Shown here in pieces: positions 63,074 to 64,000 of a stretch of DNA of 64,000 bases. The DNA comes from Falsochrobactrum ovis (GTDB lineage Bacteria; Pseudomonadota; Alphaproteobacteria; Rhizobiales; Rhizobiaceae). The notes below the pieces were generated by a model that worked only from the letters and a program-made list of their open reading frames with translations, was not told the origin of the DNA and ran no database searches. The translations under genes and the position numbers were made by a program. The stretch lies in the NCBI RefSeq assembly GCF_003259955.1, contig NZ_QLMK01000008.1, positions 1 to 64,000 on the forward strand, in the 5' to 3' direction. Positions within the stretch are counted from its first letter, which is position 1; the number at the start of each line of letters is the position of its first letter.

Positions 63074-64000
63074 ATGAGCAATAACGACAATAATAATTCA
63101 AAAAATGAATCTCCTAAAGGGAATAACAGCAAAATTGACCGTCGTCGTTTGTTGTTGAGTGGCGGTGTTGCGGTTGGTGGCTTAACAAGTTTTGCGGCTG
63201 GTTATGGGCAAACTGTGACCAAGGCGGCCAAAGGATTGTTAACGGGCACTGCTGGTACGCCGACCGCCAGTGCTACGCGCGGTAATTCGCTAAAACCGGA
63301 ACTGACAATCGATAAGGCAACCGGCGAACTGATCATGGCAAAAGACCATGTGGTTTCGCCTTCCATGTGCCTTGGCTGCTGGACGGCGTGCGGCGTAAGG
63401 GTGCGTGTTGATCAGAAAAACAATCGCATCGTGCGCGTAGCAGGAAATCCTTATCATCCGTTGGCGACGACCAATCCGGCGCCGATTACCGATAGTGTGC
63501 GCGAAGTCTATACAAAGCTCGGTGGTGACAGCGGCTTGGAAGGCCGGGCGACGGCTTGTGCCCGGGGCGCGAGCATGTTTGAAAATCAAAATAGTGAGTT
63601 TCGCGTGCTACAGCCGATGAAACGTGTAGGAAAGCGCGGCGAAGGCAAATGGGAGACAATCTCCTTTGAGCAGCTGATTGAAGAAGTGGTAGAAGGTGGC
63701 GATCTATTTGGCGAAGGTCATGTGGATGGTTTCCGCGCCATTTATAACCACGATAAGCTGATTGATGAAGATAATCCGGAATATGGTGCGGTCGTTAACC
63801 AGTTGGTAGTCACGGAAGCGGCCAATGAAGGCCGCACACCTTTGGTGCAGCGTTTTGCCCAGCAGGCTTTCGGCACGGTGAATACGGCCAATCATGGGGC
63901 CTATTGTGGGCAGTCTTATCGCGTCGGGACCGGTGCCAGTTTTGGTGACTTGAAAGGCATGCCACATGGCAAGCCGGATTGGAAAAATAACCGTTTTGCG
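63074..64000 (+). CDS. ttrA: Tetrathionate reductase-like molybdopterin subunit A, 5' part (runs off window)
   Basis: The first 309 residues are in the window with no stop. A twin-arginine signal (IDRRRLLLSGGVAVGG, residues about 21-36) directs export of the folded protein to the periplasm. The [4Fe-4S] motif CLGCWTACGVRV (C-x2-C-x3-C), with a fourth Cys in ATACARGAS, and SVREVYTKLGGDSGLEGR match TtrA among the DMSO-reductase family. ATG 63074 is behind AAAGGTAAG, 57 bp after ttrC. It would reduce tetrathionate to thiosulfate. Other family members (selenate or arsenate types) are less likely. Confidence 0.8.
   Translation, partial: MSNNDNNNSKNESPKGNNSKIDRRRLLLSGGVAVGGLTSFAAGYGQTVTKAAKGLLTGTAGTPTASATRGNSLKPELTIDKATGELIMAKDHVVSPSMCLGCWTACGVRVRVDQKNNRIVRVAGNPYHPLATTNPAPITDSVREVYTKLGGDSGLEGRATACARGASMFENQNSEFRVLQPMKRVGKRGEGKWETISFEQLIEEVVEGGDLFGEGHVDGFRAIYNHDKLIDEDNPEYGAVVNQLVVTEAANEGRTPLVQRFAQQAFGTVNTANHGAYCGQSYRVGTGASFGDLKGMPHGKPDWKNNRFA

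Noticed and set aside
1-64000. tRNA genes, rRNA genes, CRISPR arrays, prophage genes
   Set aside because: I looked on both strands for cloverleaf ends, regularly spaced repeats and phage structural genes and saw none. A tRNAscan and a CRISPR finder run would settle this.

Overview
The window is a dense carbohydrate-uptake and catabolism region from an alphaproteobacterium of the Hyphomicrobiales. A Brucellaceae-type relative (Ochrobactrum, Brucella or Pseudochrobactrum) is my best guess. This rests on the ChvE-GguAB locus with a GbpR-type LysR regulator, on a rhamnose locus laid out rhaRSTPQUK / rhaDI as in Rhizobium leguminosarum, and on a ribitol-type cassette like that of the rhizobia. I saw no rRNA, tRNA or CRISPR array. 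The species is inference only.

Layout. 1-166: right end of an IS5-family element. 410-6413: gbpR divergent from chvE-gguA-gguB and a galactose-1-dehydrogenase-like gene. 6665-11266: a YtfQ-YtfR-YtfT-YjfF-type CUT2 system (galactofuranose family). 11435-14653: an EamA transporter, a double-SIS amino-sugar deaminase/isomerase and NagA. 14997-17275: a class III CoA-transferase overlapping a solute-binding-protein homologue that has no signal peptide. 17328-25822: an amidohydrolase divergent from a seven-gene CUT1 operon carrying an enolase-superfamily enzyme, a mutarotase, a Gfo/Idh/MocA oxidoreductase and a MaoC-like protein. 26023-26681: a VapBC-type toxin-antitoxin pair. 26803-34589: a LacI regulator divergent from a CUT2 transporter plus polyol dehydrogenase, pentulokinase and 3-epimerase (probably ribitol or a related polyol/ketose). 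34751-42094: a CUT1 system with a phosphodiesterase and a HAD phosphatase (UgpB-like), divergent from a SorC regulator. 42148-53008: the complete L-rhamnose locus. 53237-60674: a LacI regulator divergent from an oxidoreductase, a TIM-barrel enzyme and a CUT1 transporter. 60763-62043: an intact IS3-family element. 62044-64000: tetrathionate-reductase-like ttrC, cut at its 5' end by the IS, and the start of ttrA.

The window therefore holds seven binding-protein-dependent sugar importers (four CUT2, three CUT1), most with their own regulator and catabolic enzymes. Several divergent promoters carry clear inverted-repeat operators: GbpR-type at 1440, a 21-bp-arm palindrome at 40943, phased 10-bp repeats of DeoR type at 49363, and LacI boxes at 18336 and 54334. 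Five binding-protein genes are followed by a stem-loop before the next transporter gene, the usual way to make more binding protein than membrane components. IS elements lie at both ends of the sugar region, and the right-hand IS lacks a target-site duplication, so the junction with the ttr genes looks like a rearrangement rather than a simple insertion.

The least understood parts are the overlapping CoA-transferase and cytosolic binding-protein-like pair (14997-17275), the mixed enzyme set of the 17.3-25.8 kb cluster, and the oxidoreductase and TIM-barrel pair at 54.4-56.3 kb.
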